Source: Azospirillum brasilense | GTDB lineage: Bacteria; Pseudomonadota; Alphaproteobacteria; Azospirillales; Azospirillaceae | DNA: 64,000 nucleotides | Assembly (NCBI RefSeq): GCF_022023855.1 | Contig: NZ_CP059453.1 | Coordinates: forward strand, 145,001 to 209,000 | Reading direction: 5' to 3' | In this document: piece after piece, positions 24,172 to 33,077 of the stretch | Numbering within the stretch: position 1 is the first letter of the stretch | Layout of the letters: every line of letters begins with the position of its first letter | Position numbers and translations under genes: made by a program | Notes under the pieces: model-generated | Database searches by the model: none | The model's input: the letters and a program-made list of their open reading frames with translations, nothing else | Told to the model about the DNA's origin: nothing

Positions 24172-26701
24172 GGGATTCTCGCTGCGGCGGCGGCTGTTCA
24201 TCCGGCTGCTCGGCGTGCTGGCCGTCCTGACCGCCGGCCTGTTCCTGTTCGTCAGCGCCTACGCCCAGCGCGCCGCCGACGCCGCCTTCGACCGGCTGCT
24301 GATGGCGTCGGCCCTGTCGATCTCCGACACGGTGCGGGTTGAGGACGGACGCTTTTCCGTCGACCTGCCCTATTCCTCGCTGGGCATCCTGGCCCAGGCC
24401 CGGCGCGACCGCGTCTTCTACCGGATCACCGCGCCGGACGGCGAGCTGGTCACCGGCTACCACGACCTGCCGGTGGCGCCCGCCAGGACCGGGGTCGCCG
24501 GCGCGGCCGCCAGCGACTCCGCCACCCGGTTCGAGAACGCCACCTTCCGCGGCATGCCGGTGCGCGTCGCCGTCCTGAAGCGCTTCGCGGCACAGCCGGA
24601 CCTCGGCGGCTGGGTCACCATCGCCGTCGCCCAGACGCGGGAGGAGCGCGGAGCGCTGGCCCGCGACATCCTGGCGAACGCCTTCCTTCCCATCGCCTTC
24701 ACCGTGGTCGCGGCGGGCGGGCTGATCTGGTTCGGGGTGCGGCAGGCGCTGGCCCCGCTGGGCTCGCTGGAGCGGATGATCCGCGAGCGGCAGCCCCACG
24801 ACTTCTCCCCCATCGCCATGCCGCCGCCGCAGGAGGTCTCGCAGCTCGTCCAGGCGATCAACCAACTCATGGCGCGGCTCAAATCCAACCTCGACACCAT
24901 GCAAACCTTCCTGGCCGACGCCGCCCACCAGATCCGCACACCGCTGGCCAGTCTGCGCCTGCAGGCCGAACTCGCCATCGACGAGGACGACCCCGACGCC
25001 CTGCACCGCATCGCCCAGCGCGTGCACCGCAACGCGGTGGAGGCCAGCCAGCTGACCAGCCAGCTCCTCAACCACGCCATGGTGATTCACCGCAGCGAGG
25101 CGCTGAAGCCCGAGGACGTCGATCTCGGCGCCTTGCTGGAGCAGGTGTTCCAGCGTGCCCGCGCGGTGGCCGGCGACACGGCGATCCGCCTGGACATCGA
25201 CCGCGCGGCGGAACCCGCCACCGTCCCCGGCGACGCCATCAGCCTGCGCGAGGCGCTGACCAACCTGCTCGACAACGCGGTGAAGTACGCCGGCCCGTCC
25301 GGCCCCATCGACCTGACGCTAACCTCCCGGCCGAACGGGCGCGGTCTGCGCGTGGAGATCGCCGACCGCGGCCCCGGCGTGCCGGACGCCGAGAAGCGCC
25401 GCGTGCTGGAGCGGTTCGGGCGCGGCAGCTCCGCCGCCGGGGTGGCGGGCAGCGGGCTGGGCCTCGCCATCGTCACCTCGGTGGTCGAGGCGCACGGAGC
25501 GGATTTGTCCCTGCTCGACCGCCCCGGCGGCGGGCTGATCGCACGCATCGACTTCCCGGAGGTGGGCGGCGGAATCACCACGGCGGGGGGAGGGGCCGCG
25601 GCGGGGGGAGGGGCCGCGCGGGCCCTGCTGCCCCTTCTGGTCCTCGTCGCCCTGCTCTGGGCGCCTTGGATGCAGGCCGCGCAGGCGGCGCAGCTGCTCA
25701 CCTACCCCGCCCCCGGCGGCGAGCGGGAGCGGCTGCGCATCCATTCCGCCACCGACCGGCAGGCTATCGAGCCGCTGGTCCTCGATTTCCAGCAGCTCCA
25801 CCCCGACGTCACCATCGACTACAAGGACATGGACACCGCCGACCTCTACGCCGAGGCGGTGGCCGTGCCGGCCAAGGGGGCCGCGGCGGAGACTCCCGAC
25901 CTGCTCATCAGCTCCGCCTCCGACCTGCAGGTGAAGCTGGTCAACGACGGTCACACCCAGCCCCACCGCTCCGCCCTGACCGACGCGCTGCCGGACTGGG
26001 CGAACTGGCGGGGCGAAGCCTTCGGCTTCACCTTCGAGCCGGCGGTGATCGCCTACAACCGCGACCTCCTGCCGGACGCCGAGGTGCCGCGCACGCGCCC
26101 GGCGCTGATCCGGCTGCTGCGGGACGACCCGGCGCGCTTCAGCCGGCGCGTCGCCACCTACGACACGGCCACCAGCGGCATCGGCTATCTGCTGGCATCC
26201 CACGACGCCCTGCTGTTCGGCCAGTACTGGCAGCTCGTCGCGATGATGGGCAACGCCCAGGCGCGGCTGGCCTGCTGCTCCGGCGAGATCCTCGATATGG
26301 TGGAGCGGGGGGAGGTGCTGATCGCCTACAACGTCCTCGGCTCCTACGCGCGGGCGCGGGCGGCGGCGGGGGCGCCCATCGGCATCGTGGTGCCGGAGGA
26401 CTACACGCTGGTCATCTCCCGCGTCGCGGTGATCCCCCGGACGGCGCCCCGGCCGCAACTCGCCGGCCGGTTCATCGACTATCTGCTGTCGCCGCGCGGG
26501 CAGGAGGTGGTGGCCGACCGCTCCGCCCTCTACGCCATCTCCTCCGGCATCAAGCGGGAGGCGTCGGCGTCGGGCCTGCGCTCCAGCACGGCGGCGCCGC
26601 TGCACCCCATCGCCCTCAGCCCGGCCCTGCTGGTGTTCCTCGACCGGCTGAAGCGGGAACGCTTCCTGCAGCAATGGCAGTCGGCGATCATGCTGCCCTG
26701 A
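24143..26701 (+). CDS. TctE-type sensor histidine kinase fused to a C-terminal periplasmic solute-binding domain
   Basis: Sensor partner of the response regulator at 23497. Order from ATG 24143: helix 1 (about 20-40), TctE-like periplasmic sensor, helix 2 (178-198), HAMP-like linker, dimerisation domain with H262 (ADAAHQIRTPLASLR), and the ATPase domain with LREALTNLLDNAVKYA, DRGPGVP and GSGLGLAIV. At about residue 475, where such kinases stop, the frame continues through a Gly/Ala linker (TTAGGGAAAGGGAA), a third helix (494-510) and an ABC-type iron/carboxylate-like solute-binding domain (about 518-852). The DNA frame is uninterrupted. The start could also be GTG 24158. The topology would place the binding domain back in the periplasm. 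An internal GTG in the linker (near 25563) could make a separate binding protein. Confidence 0.88.
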   Translation: MWRKCVPKAEGFSLRRRLFIRLLGVLAVLTAGLFLFVSAYAQRAADAAFDRLLMASALSISDTVRVEDGRFSVDLPYSSLGILAQARRDRVFYRITAPDGELVTGYHDLPVAPARTGVAGAAASDSATRFENATFRGMPVRVAVLKRFAAQPDLGGWVTIAVAQTREERGALARDILANAFLPIAFTVVAAGGLIWFGVRQALAPLGSLERMIRERQPHDFSPIAMPPPQEVSQLVQAINQLMARLKSNLDTMQTFLADAAHQIRTPLASLRLQAELAIDEDDPDALHRIAQRVHRNAVEASQLTSQLLNHAMVIHRSEALKPEDVDLGALLEQVFQRARAVAGDTAIRLDIDRAAEPATVPGDAISLREALTNLLDNAVKYAGPSGPIDLTLTSRPNGRGLRVEIADRGPGVPDAEKRRVLERFGRGSSAAGVAGSGLGLAIVTSVVEAHGADLSLLDRPGGGLIARIDFPEVGGGITTAGGGAAAGGGAARALLPLLVLVALLWAPWMQAAQAAQLLTYPAPGGERERLRIHSATDRQAIEPLVLDFQQLHPDVTIDYKDMDTADLYAEAVAVPAKGAAAETPDLLISSASDLQVKLVNDGHTQPHRSALTDALPDWANWRGEAFGFTFEPAVIAYNRDLLPDAEVPRTRPALIRLLRDDPARFSRRVATYDTATSGIGYLLASHDALLFGQYWQLVAMMGNAQARLACCSGEILDMVERGEVLIAYNVLGSYARARAAAGAPIGIVVPEDYTLVISRVAVIPRTAPRPQLAGRFIDYLLSPRGQEVVADRSALYAISSGIKREASASGLRSSTAAPLHPIALSPALLVFLDRLKRERFLQQWQSAIMLP

Positions 26702-26742
26702 GTCCTTGAGGGGGTCCGCAACCCGCTCTCCTGTGAGACGCC

Positions 26743-27366
26743 TCAGCCATTCCAGCCCCCTGGTGGCGATGGCGCCCGCAGGGCCATGCCCATGCCGTGC
26801 AGCCGCGTCCGGCGCTTGTCCACCGGCAGGGCCGCCAATCCGAGCAGCACCGTCGTCGCGGAATCGAGACCGCCCGGCGGACCGAGCGCCCCGGTGCCCA
26901 GGGCCTCGGCGATCGCGTCCGACCGCCCCGCGTCCGGGCTTTCGGCGGCGGCCAGCAGACGCTCCGCGGCGGCGGTCCGGTCCGGCACCGCCCCACGCCC
27001 ACCCGCTTTCTTCAGGAGGGCCTTCACCCGCTGACGGTCGTTGCGGTCTTGGAAATGGCCGTGCCGCTGCATCAACCGCACCGCCTCGACCATGTAGTCG
27101 GCGAAGCTCCTCAGGTCCCGGCCCACCCGATGCGGAGGCTGTTCCTGCGCCGTCGCCACCGCTTGATGCAGCCAGCCGCTGGCCCGTGAGGCCCGGGTGA
27201 TCGCATCCGCGGGGAGCGGCGGCGCAACCGCGGCGAAGAGGTCCGCAAGGATCAGAGCGTCCTCGGCCCCGTCGAGAACCGGACGTCGCAAAGCCTCTGC
27301 GAGCAGTCCGTTGAGCCATGGCGAAGAAAAAGGATGTGCTCGCCGGTCCTGCATCCGGAACCCCAT
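26743..27366 (-). CDS. Hypothetical protein
   Basis: I do not recognise this protein. The 207-residue frame is soluble, helical and rich in Ala, Arg and Leu, without signal peptide or membrane helix. ATG 27366 (MGFRMQDRRAHPF) is used; ATG 27351 is possible. Codon choice is consistent with a real gene, although GC-ending codons are less dominant than in the neighbours. It converges on the sensor kinase gene with 41 bp between stops. No partner genes are obvious. Confidence 0.55.
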   Translation of the reverse strand: MGFRMQDRRAHPFSSPWLNGLLAEALRRPVLDGAEDALILADLFAAVAPPLPADAITRASRASGWLHQAVATAQEQPPHRVGRDLRSFADYMVEAVRLMQRHGHFQDRNDRQRVKALLKKAGGRGAVPDRTAAAERLLAAAESPDAGRSDAIAEALGTGALGPPGGLDSATTVLLGLAALPVDKRRTRLHGMGMALRAPSPPGGWNG

Positions 27367-27606
27367 GACAATGACATGGATTTGCAACCTCACGCAGAAG
27401 ATACCAACTCTTCCGCGGATAGCAACGGAAACGATCCTATCAAGTGAGATGTTTCACAAGAATCGGCCATCACCACAGAGAAAATGAACGCGTATGTATT
27501 CCACCTTGGGAAACTATCATCGACAGATTCAATACAAATACGCGATATGTCCTTGAGCGCTTGCACAACCGCTACTATGATACACTCGGGTATGCAGGAG
27601 GGGCGC
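27367..27606. other. AT-richer intergenic region with a promoter-like pair
   Basis: Nothing but a candidate promoter is visible. Composition is lower in GC between 27400 and 27590 than in the surroundings, which may reflect divergent promoters or past insertion. Confidence 0.45.
27553..27581 (+). promoter_or_regulatory. Candidate sigma-70 promoter (TTGAGC, 17 bp, TATGAT)
   Basis: A -35-like TTGAGC at 27553 and -10-like TATGAT at 27576 with the ideal 17-bp spacer. It would give a transcript starting near 27588, leading into the small frame at 27607 and the gene at 27877. Confidence 0.5.
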
Positions 27607-27759
27607 ATGGCGGGCCTGTTGCAGGAGCGTACGGGACGCGCGGCGCACGCGAACGCAGCCTTGGCGGCTTGCCCACGGCATCAGCCAGATCAAGCCGAAC
27701 GGTGCCACGCACAGGCATCGGCCGGCGGGACACCGCCGGTCAGGACACCTCTCGCCTGA
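27607..27759 (+). CDS. Possible small protein or leader peptide (50 residues)
   Basis: ATG 27607 has AGGAGGGG at 27596-27603, an excellent ribosome-binding site, just behind the candidate promoter. The peptide (MAGLLQERTGRAAHANAALA and so on) has no recognised features. Its 3' end contains the hairpin CCGGCGG-GACA-CCGCCGG (27722-27739), so a leader/attenuator role for the gene at 27877 is conceivable. Unverified. Confidence 0.35.
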   Translation: MAGLLQERTGRAAHANAALAACPRHQPDQAERCHAQASAGGTPPVRTPLA

Positions 27760-27876
27760 ATCCTGCCGGATGCCACTGCGGGCAACGTTTTCCCGCAAGG
27801 CACGGGCCGGCGTCATCGGGCGGAGGTCTTCGAGGACCGAAGTGAACCTCATTCCCTTCTGAAAGGACCATCGAGA

Positions 27877-28284
27877 ATGAACGACAACAGCGAACGCGTC
27901 TCGTCCGTGCAGCCGGCGAACCTCGACCTCTCCTTCATCAACAAGCGGCTCGAGATGGCCGGCTACACGTCGGATCAGGCCGCGGCGTCGGTCGAGGCCT
28001 ACCGCCAGTTCCTCGTCGTGGTCGCGGCGAAGCCGAACCTGATCCTGGTCCCGACGAAGGCGGCCGACGCGGCTTGGCACGAGCACATCCTGTTCATGGA
28101 CCGTTACGAGGCGGACATGATGCGTCTTGTCGGCGCCCGGGTTCACCATCACCCGGACGCTCCCGACGCCGCCGCCTGGCAGAAGGCTGTCGCCAACACC
28201 CAGGACGCCTTCCGGACGACGCTCGGCGTGGAACTGGGAACGGAGGAACTCGCCGGCTGCTACCTCACGGTCGAGGCGGCCTGA
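27877..28284 (+). CDS. Glycine-rich-domain-protein-like (GRDP-like) small protein
   Basis: A 135-residue soluble protein whose centre, VPTKAADAAWHEHILFMDRY followed by GARVHHHPDAPD, matches the pattern PTxxxDxxWHxHIxxxxxY...HHxP of GRDP-like (DUF1399-type) proteins. The conserved Trp-His-x-His and His-His suggest metal binding. ATG 27877 follows AAAGGACC. Function is not known for bacterial members. It sits alone in front of a LuxR-type regulator. Confidence 0.8.
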   Translation: MNDNSERVSSVQPANLDLSFINKRLEMAGYTSDQAAASVEAYRQFLVVVAAKPNLILVPTKAADAAWHEHILFMDRYEADMMRLVGARVHHHPDAPDAAAWQKAVANTQDAFRTTLGVELGTEELAGCYLTVEAA

Positions 28285-28369
28285 GCGTCATACCATCGTA
28301 TTGACCGTTGCATGATGCGGTTGTTTTGCTGCTAAATTCATACGATTGGCAGCGCGCTCCGCGAACGCT

Positions 28370-28402
28370 CCCCTGACCGGCGGCCCAGGCCACGGTCAGG
28401 GG
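28370..28402. other. Inverted repeat upstream of the LuxR-type regulator
   Basis: Perfect 9-bp arms CCCCTGACC and GGTCAGGGG with 15 bases between, ending 41 bp before the regulator start. Could be an operator or an RNA stem in the leader. Confidence 0.5.
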
Positions 28403-28443
28403 CGCATCCCGTCACCCCTGGCAGCGAAAGGGAGGAAGGATTG

Positions 28444-29499
28444 ATGTCCGATCTGGTCCACGACCTCTCCAGCCGCGCCCGGGACATGAACGCCGCGCTC
28501 ACCGTCTTCGACAAGAGCGACACGCTGCTGGCAACCAACGACAAGCAGAAGACGATCTATCCCTTCATCGACTTCTCACGCTCGGTGACGTTCCGCGACA
28601 TCGTGTGGGAATGCGTGAAGCACAAGAAGTTCAGCTCGGACACCATCTATTCCGATCCGGCGCGATGGATCGGCTATGCCGAGGATCTCCGCCGGTTCAA
28701 CCGGTTCTGGCAGTCCTTCACGCTCCATTCCGACGGGCGGGTCATCCAGATCACCTACGAGCGGTTGGACGACACGGACGGCTGGTGGTACCAGATCCGG
28801 CGCGACGTCACCAGCAACGTCCAGGACAGCGTCCGGGGCGGCTTCGACAGCCTGATCTCCCTCAACGGCGGCAGCGTCCTGCCGCCGTCGGGCCAGCCCA
28901 CCTTCGTCGTCCGGCTTCTCGATGCCCTGCCCTACCCGGCGGCGCTTCTGACGCCGCGCTGCCAGGTCATCGACGGCAACCAGTCCTTCGCCTCCATCGT
29001 GGCGCGGGGAGACGGGCTGTCCCTGGTCGGCGGCCGGCTGATCATCCCGGACGCACCCGCCGAACAGGCGGAACTGTCGAAGCGGGCCGCCGGCTTCTTC
29101 CGCCGCCGCACCCGTACGCCGATCACGTTGCGCGTGTCGCGCCTGGACCAGCCGTCGCCCTATTTCGCCACCCTGTCGGAGCCGCCGGCCCAAAGCGTCG
29201 GAAGCGGCGGCCCAATGACCGGCATCCTCCTCCTGACTCTCGTCGATCCGGATATCCTGCCCGCCGTGTCGGCGCGCGCCGTCGCCGAGCTTCTCCAGAT
29301 CACCGGATCGGAAGCCGAGATCGCGCTGGCCCTGTGCTCCGGCCGGAGCGTCGACGAGATCGCCGAGGATCGCGGGGTGGAGCGGCGCACCGTCTACAAT
29401 CAGGTCTCGTCCATCCTGGGCAAGACCGGGCTGCGCAACCAAGCGGGAATCGTGCGGCAGGTGACGACGATCTGCTGGCATTTCGGGTCGCGCGTCTGA
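28444..29499 (+). CDS. LuxR-type helix-turn-helix regulator with N-terminal PAS-like sensor
   Basis: Transcriptional regulator of 351 residues. The N-terminal half looks like PAS/sensory domains (IDFSRSVTFRDIVWECV, LLDALPYPAALLTPRCQVID). The C-terminus is a LuxR-type HTH with LLQITGSEAEIALALCSGRS and EIAEDRGVERRTVYNQVSSIL. ATG 28444 has GGGAGGAAGG upstream. The peptide-type ABC transporter genes follow after 200 bp in the same direction and may be its target. Confidence 0.88.
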   Translation: MSDLVHDLSSRARDMNAALTVFDKSDTLLATNDKQKTIYPFIDFSRSVTFRDIVWECVKHKKFSSDTIYSDPARWIGYAEDLRRFNRFWQSFTLHSDGRVIQITYERLDDTDGWWYQIRRDVTSNVQDSVRGGFDSLISLNGGSVLPPSGQPTFVVRLLDALPYPAALLTPRCQVIDGNQSFASIVARGDGLSLVGGRLIIPDAPAEQAELSKRAAGFFRRRTRTPITLRVSRLDQPSPYFATLSEPPAQSVGSGGPMTGILLLTLVDPDILPAVSARAVAELLQITGSEAEIALALCSGRSVDEIAEDRGVERRTVYNQVSSILGKTGLRNQAGIVRQVTTICWHFGSRV

Positions 29500-29699
29500 T
29501 CAAATCCGGGTATGCTGCCCGATGCATCGCCGGCCGCGCGAATACCTGGATATGGACGCACTCTTGTGCATACATATGGCGGACGTCCGGTGCAGTTCCG
29601 GTTCCGCTCTGGCCGGAGACCGTGAAGGAGGCAGGGGCGTCTGTTTTTCCTATTTTCCGCCCATCGCCCCGCCCCTATCGCCCCGCAACGTCCCGCATC

Positions 29700-31265
29700 A
29701 TGCCCCTGCCCGCCGCTCTGCGTCTGCTCCTGACCGCCCTGGCCATCGTGACCGGTGTCGCGGGTGCCGTGTTTCCGGCAGCGGCGGGAATCTTGCGGGC
29801 CAGCCTTTCCGACGATCTGACGACCATCGATCCGTTCGCCTTTCCCGGCTTGGTCTCATCCGGTGTCCTGCGGCAGGTCTACGAGGGCTTCACCGCCGTC
29901 GACGCCGCCGGCAACGCCGTTCCGGCGCTGGCCACCCGTTGGGAGACGCCGGACGGCGGGCGGACGTGGCGCTTTGCCCTGCGCCCGGACGTGCGGTTCC
30001 ATTCGGGACGCCCATTCACCGCCGCCGACATCCTGTGGACCTGGGAACACCATCTGACGCGCACGCCCCAGCCCGGCTACAGCGCCTTCTACCTGCGCGG
30101 CATCGAGGGGGCCGCGGCGTTGCAGCAGGGGACCGCCGCCTCGCTGTCCGGCGTCGCCATTCCCGACCCTCACACACTCGTCGTGCGGCTGGCCGAACCC
30201 GACGCGCTGTTCCCACTCTACCCGTTCCTGTTCGTCGACCGCGGCATGGAGGACGAATTCGGGCCGGCTTGGCACGAGCGGGCGTCCGGCGGCACCGGGC
30301 CGTTCCGCCTCACGTCCTGGCGGCGCGGCGAATCCGTGCGTCTGGAGGCCCACGCCGATTATTGGGGCGGTGCTCCAGCCGTGGAGGCGGTGTCCCTGGC
30401 GGTGCTGCCCGACACCAACACGCTGCTGGCGCGCTACGACGCCGGAGAGCTGGACGTCGCGCCGCTTCCCGACAACGCGGTGCGCACGGTGGTCCGTCAG
30501 CCGCGCTACGACGGGCAGATCGCAGCCTTCCCCCGCGCGCAGGTGCGCTATCTTGCCCTGAACCAGGATCTGTACCCGCCCTTCCGCGACCGGCGGGTGC
30601 GCGAGGCGTTCCGTTACGCGCTGGACCGGGTCGCCACGGTGAACGGGCTCCATGCCGGGCGGGCGCTGCTGACGAACGGCTTCGTCTCGCCTGGCCTGGG
30701 CGGCTACCACCCCGACGCGGTGCCGTTGACCCCGACCGATCCGAACCGGGCCAAGGCGCTTCTGGCGGAGTCCGGCCACGCCGGGGGGCGCGGATTGCCG
30801 CCGCTCCAGATCGCCGGTGGCCCCAACGTGCGCGAGGAGGCCACCTATTTCGCCGCCCAGCTCACCGCGGTGCTGGGCATTCCGGTCGGCGTGCGCATCC
30901 AGGAGCGCGCGGCCTTCGTGGCGGCGATCAACGAGGGGCGCGAGGCGCTGTTCATCAACGGCTGGACGGCGGATTTCCCCGATCCCATGGACCAGCTCGC
31001 CACCCAATGGCACAGCGCCAGCCCGACGAACCGCGTCCGTTGGCACAACCCGGATTTCGACCGGCTCATGGAGCGGGCGCGCGGCCTCGCCGACCCCGAC
31101 GCCCGCAACGCGCTCTATCGGGACGCCGAAGCCCTGCTCCGGGAGCAGGCCGTGGCGGTGCCTCTTCCCGTGCCGCAGTTCGTAGCTCTGGTGCGGCCCG
31201 GCGTGACCGGGGTGGTCATCCGGCCGGACGGCACGACGGATTACCATTCCGCCCGGTTGCCATGA
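29700..31265 (+). CDS. ABC transporter substrate-binding protein, family 5 (peptide/nickel type)
   Basis: Periplasmic binding protein of the DppA/OppA/NikA family, 521 residues. The signal peptide ends near residue 28 (FPAAAG). Family landmarks are WETPDGGRTWRFALRPDVRF, FTAADILWTWEHH, GTGPFRLTSW and FRDRRVREAFRYALDR. The 3' end overlaps the first permease gene as ATGA. No good ribosome-binding site precedes ATG 29700. The ligand (peptide, metal chelate or other) cannot be decided. Confidence 0.92.
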   Translation: MPLPAALRLLLTALAIVTGVAGAVFPAAAGILRASLSDDLTTIDPFAFPGLVSSGVLRQVYEGFTAVDAAGNAVPALATRWETPDGGRTWRFALRPDVRFHSGRPFTAADILWTWEHHLTRTPQPGYSAFYLRGIEGAAALQQGTAASLSGVAIPDPHTLVVRLAEPDALFPLYPFLFVDRGMEDEFGPAWHERASGGTGPFRLTSWRRGESVRLEAHADYWGGAPAVEAVSLAVLPDTNTLLARYDAGELDVAPLPDNAVRTVVRQPRYDGQIAAFPRAQVRYLALNQDLYPPFRDRRVREAFRYALDRVATVNGLHAGRALLTNGFVSPGLGGYHPDAVPLTPTDPNRAKALLAESGHAGGRGLPPLQIAGGPNVREEATYFAAQLTAVLGIPVGVRIQERAAFVAAINEGREALFINGWTADFPDPMDQLATQWHSASPTNRVRWHNPDFDRLMERARGLADPDARNALYRDAEALLREQAVAVPLPVPQFVALVRPGVTGVVIRPDGTTDYHSARLP

Positions 31266-32242
31266 CGGCACGCCGCCTCGGCCGCTATGGCCTGTCCTGG
31301 CGACTGGCTTGGCGATTGGCTTGGCGATTGGCCCGGCGCCTGCCGGGGCTTCTTCTTCTGGCCGGAGCCGCCATGCTGGCGAGCTTCCTGGCCTCCCACG
31401 CGCTCCCCGGCGATCCGGTCCTGCTCATGGTCGACGGGCGGGCCGCCGACCCGGAAATGATCCGCCGGCTGCGGGAAGACGCCGGGCTGGATCAGCCGAT
31501 GGCCGTTCAATTCCTGTCCTACACGCTGGCCCTGCTGCGCGGCGACCTCGGCCAATCACTGCGCTATGGCGGCGTTCCGGTGACGGCGCTGCTGGGCGAA
31601 GCCTTGCCGGTGACGTTGGGGCTGATGGCGGGTGCGGCGGTGCTGGCCCTGCCCCTCGGACTCCTGCTGGGCCTCGCCGCGGCGGATGTCCGGCGGGCGT
31701 GGCCGGGCACTGCCCTCACCATCGGGTCGGTGATGGCCCTGTCGGTGCCGCCGCTGGCACTGGCGACGTGGCTGATGCTGGCGGGGTCCGGTACGGCGCC
31801 CTGGGCCGTGGCGGCGCTTGCCCTGCCGGCGGTGGCGATGATCGCCCGCCTGACACGGACCCAGGTGATGGAGGTGCTGGGACGCGACTTCATCCGCACC
31901 GCACAGGCCAAGGGGCTGGGACGAACCGCCGTTCTGCTGCGCCACGCCCTGCCGAACGCTCTGGTGCCGCTGGCGGCGGCGGCCGGATCGGTGGCCGGGA
32001 CGATCCTCACCACCACGGCGGCGGTGGAGACCGTCTTCGCCCTGCCGGGGGTGGGGCGGCTGACCATCCAGGCGGTGCTGGCCCGCGACCACACGGTCGC
32101 CGGAGCCACCGTCCTGGTCTTCGTCCTGATGCAGATCGCCATCAGCCTGACCGCCGAGCTGCTGATCGGCCTCGCCGATCCGCGACTTCGCGACAATGGC
32201 TTGCACGACAATGGCTTGCGCGACGATGGGAAGCCGTCGTGA
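31262..32242 (+). CDS. ABC transporter permease, DppB/OppB type
   Basis: First membrane subunit of the peptide-type ABC transporter, 326 residues with about six helices. Family features are LASHALPGDPVLLMV, GDLGQSL, and the coupling region RTAQAKGLGRTAVLLRHALPNALVPL. The DNA near the start repeats CTTGGCGATTGG, giving RLAWRLAWRLARRL, and the 3' end has 15-bp repeats giving DNGLHDNGLRDDG. Both ends overlap the neighbouring genes by four bases. Confidence 0.92.
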   Translation: MTARRLGRYGLSWRLAWRLAWRLARRLPGLLLLAGAAMLASFLASHALPGDPVLLMVDGRAADPEMIRRLREDAGLDQPMAVQFLSYTLALLRGDLGQSLRYGGVPVTALLGEALPVTLGLMAGAAVLALPLGLLLGLAAADVRRAWPGTALTIGSVMALSVPPLALATWLMLAGSGTAPWAVAALALPAVAMIARLTRTQVMEVLGRDFIRTAQAKGLGRTAVLLRHALPNALVPLAAAAGSVAGTILTTTAAVETVFALPGVGRLTIQAVLARDHTVAGATVLVFVLMQIAISLTAELLIGLADPRLRDNGLHDNGLRDDGKPS

Positions 32243-33066
32243 TCGCCGTGCGTTCCTTCACCGGACGCGCCGGCCTGCTGCTCGCGGCGGCGCTGGCGGT
32301 GCCGTTGGCCCTGGCCGCCCTTCTGCTGCCGCTCGACCCGTCCGCCATGGATCTCGGGCAGGCCTGGGCCGGGCCGTCCGCCGCCCACCCGCTGGGCTGC
32401 GACGGGCTGGGCCGCGACGTCGCCGCCCGGTTGATCGCCGGGACGGGAACCTCCTTCGCCATTGCCGGGCTGGCGCTCGCACTGGCGGTGGGGCTGGGCG
32501 TCGCCTCGGGCGGTGTGGCAGGCTGGATCGGCGGGCGCACGGACGCGGCGGTGCTTCGGCTCGCCGACCTGCTGCAAGGCTTTCCCGAGCTGTCGCTCGC
32601 CATCGTCGCATCCGCTCTGCTGGGTCCGGGCACGGAGGCCATGGTGCTGACGCTCGCCCTCGCGGCGTGGCCCTCGCAGGTCCGCTGGTGCCGGGCGCAG
32701 GCCCTGACGAACCGGACCGCCGAGCATGTGCGCGCCGCCGCCGCCCTGGGCGCGGGACCGCTGCACACGGTCCGCCGCCATCTCCTGCCGGCGGTCGCCG
32801 GGCCGGTCGCCATCCGCGCCGCCTTGTCCATCGGTCCCGTCATGGTGGCGGAGGCGACGTTGAGCGGCCTGGGTCTGGGCATCCAGGAACCGGCGGTGTC
32901 GCTGGGCACCCTGATCCGCGACGGGCTGGCCGACCTGCGCGACGCCCCCCACCTGATCGCCGCGACGACGGTCACCGTCGCCGCCATCGCGCTGGCCGTC
33001 AACCTGTTGGCCGAAGGGCTGCGCGAGGGCCTCGACCCGCGGGGCGCACTGTTCCGTCGGCCGTGA
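32239..33066 (+). CDS. ABC transporter permease, DppC/OppC type
   Basis: Second membrane subunit, 275 residues. HPLGCDGLGRDVAARLIAGTG is the family N-terminal signature, and RAAAALGAGPLHTVRRHLLP the ATPase-coupling segment. GTG 32239 overlaps the upstream stop. No ATPase gene follows; the next gene, a GntR regulator, is convergent with an 11-bp gap, so the ATPases must come from elsewhere. Confidence 0.91.
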   Translation: MIAVRSFTGRAGLLLAAALAVPLALAALLLPLDPSAMDLGQAWAGPSAAHPLGCDGLGRDVAARLIAGTGTSFAIAGLALALAVGLGVASGGVAGWIGGRTDAAVLRLADLLQGFPELSLAIVASALLGPGTEAMVLTLALAAWPSQVRWCRAQALTNRTAEHVRAAAALGAGPLHTVRRHLLPAVAGPVAIRAALSIGPVMVAEATLSGLGLGIQEPAVSLGTLIRDGLADLRDAPHLIAATTVTVAAIALAVNLLAEGLREGLDPRGALFRRP

Positions 33067-33077
33067 GGCCGTGTCTC

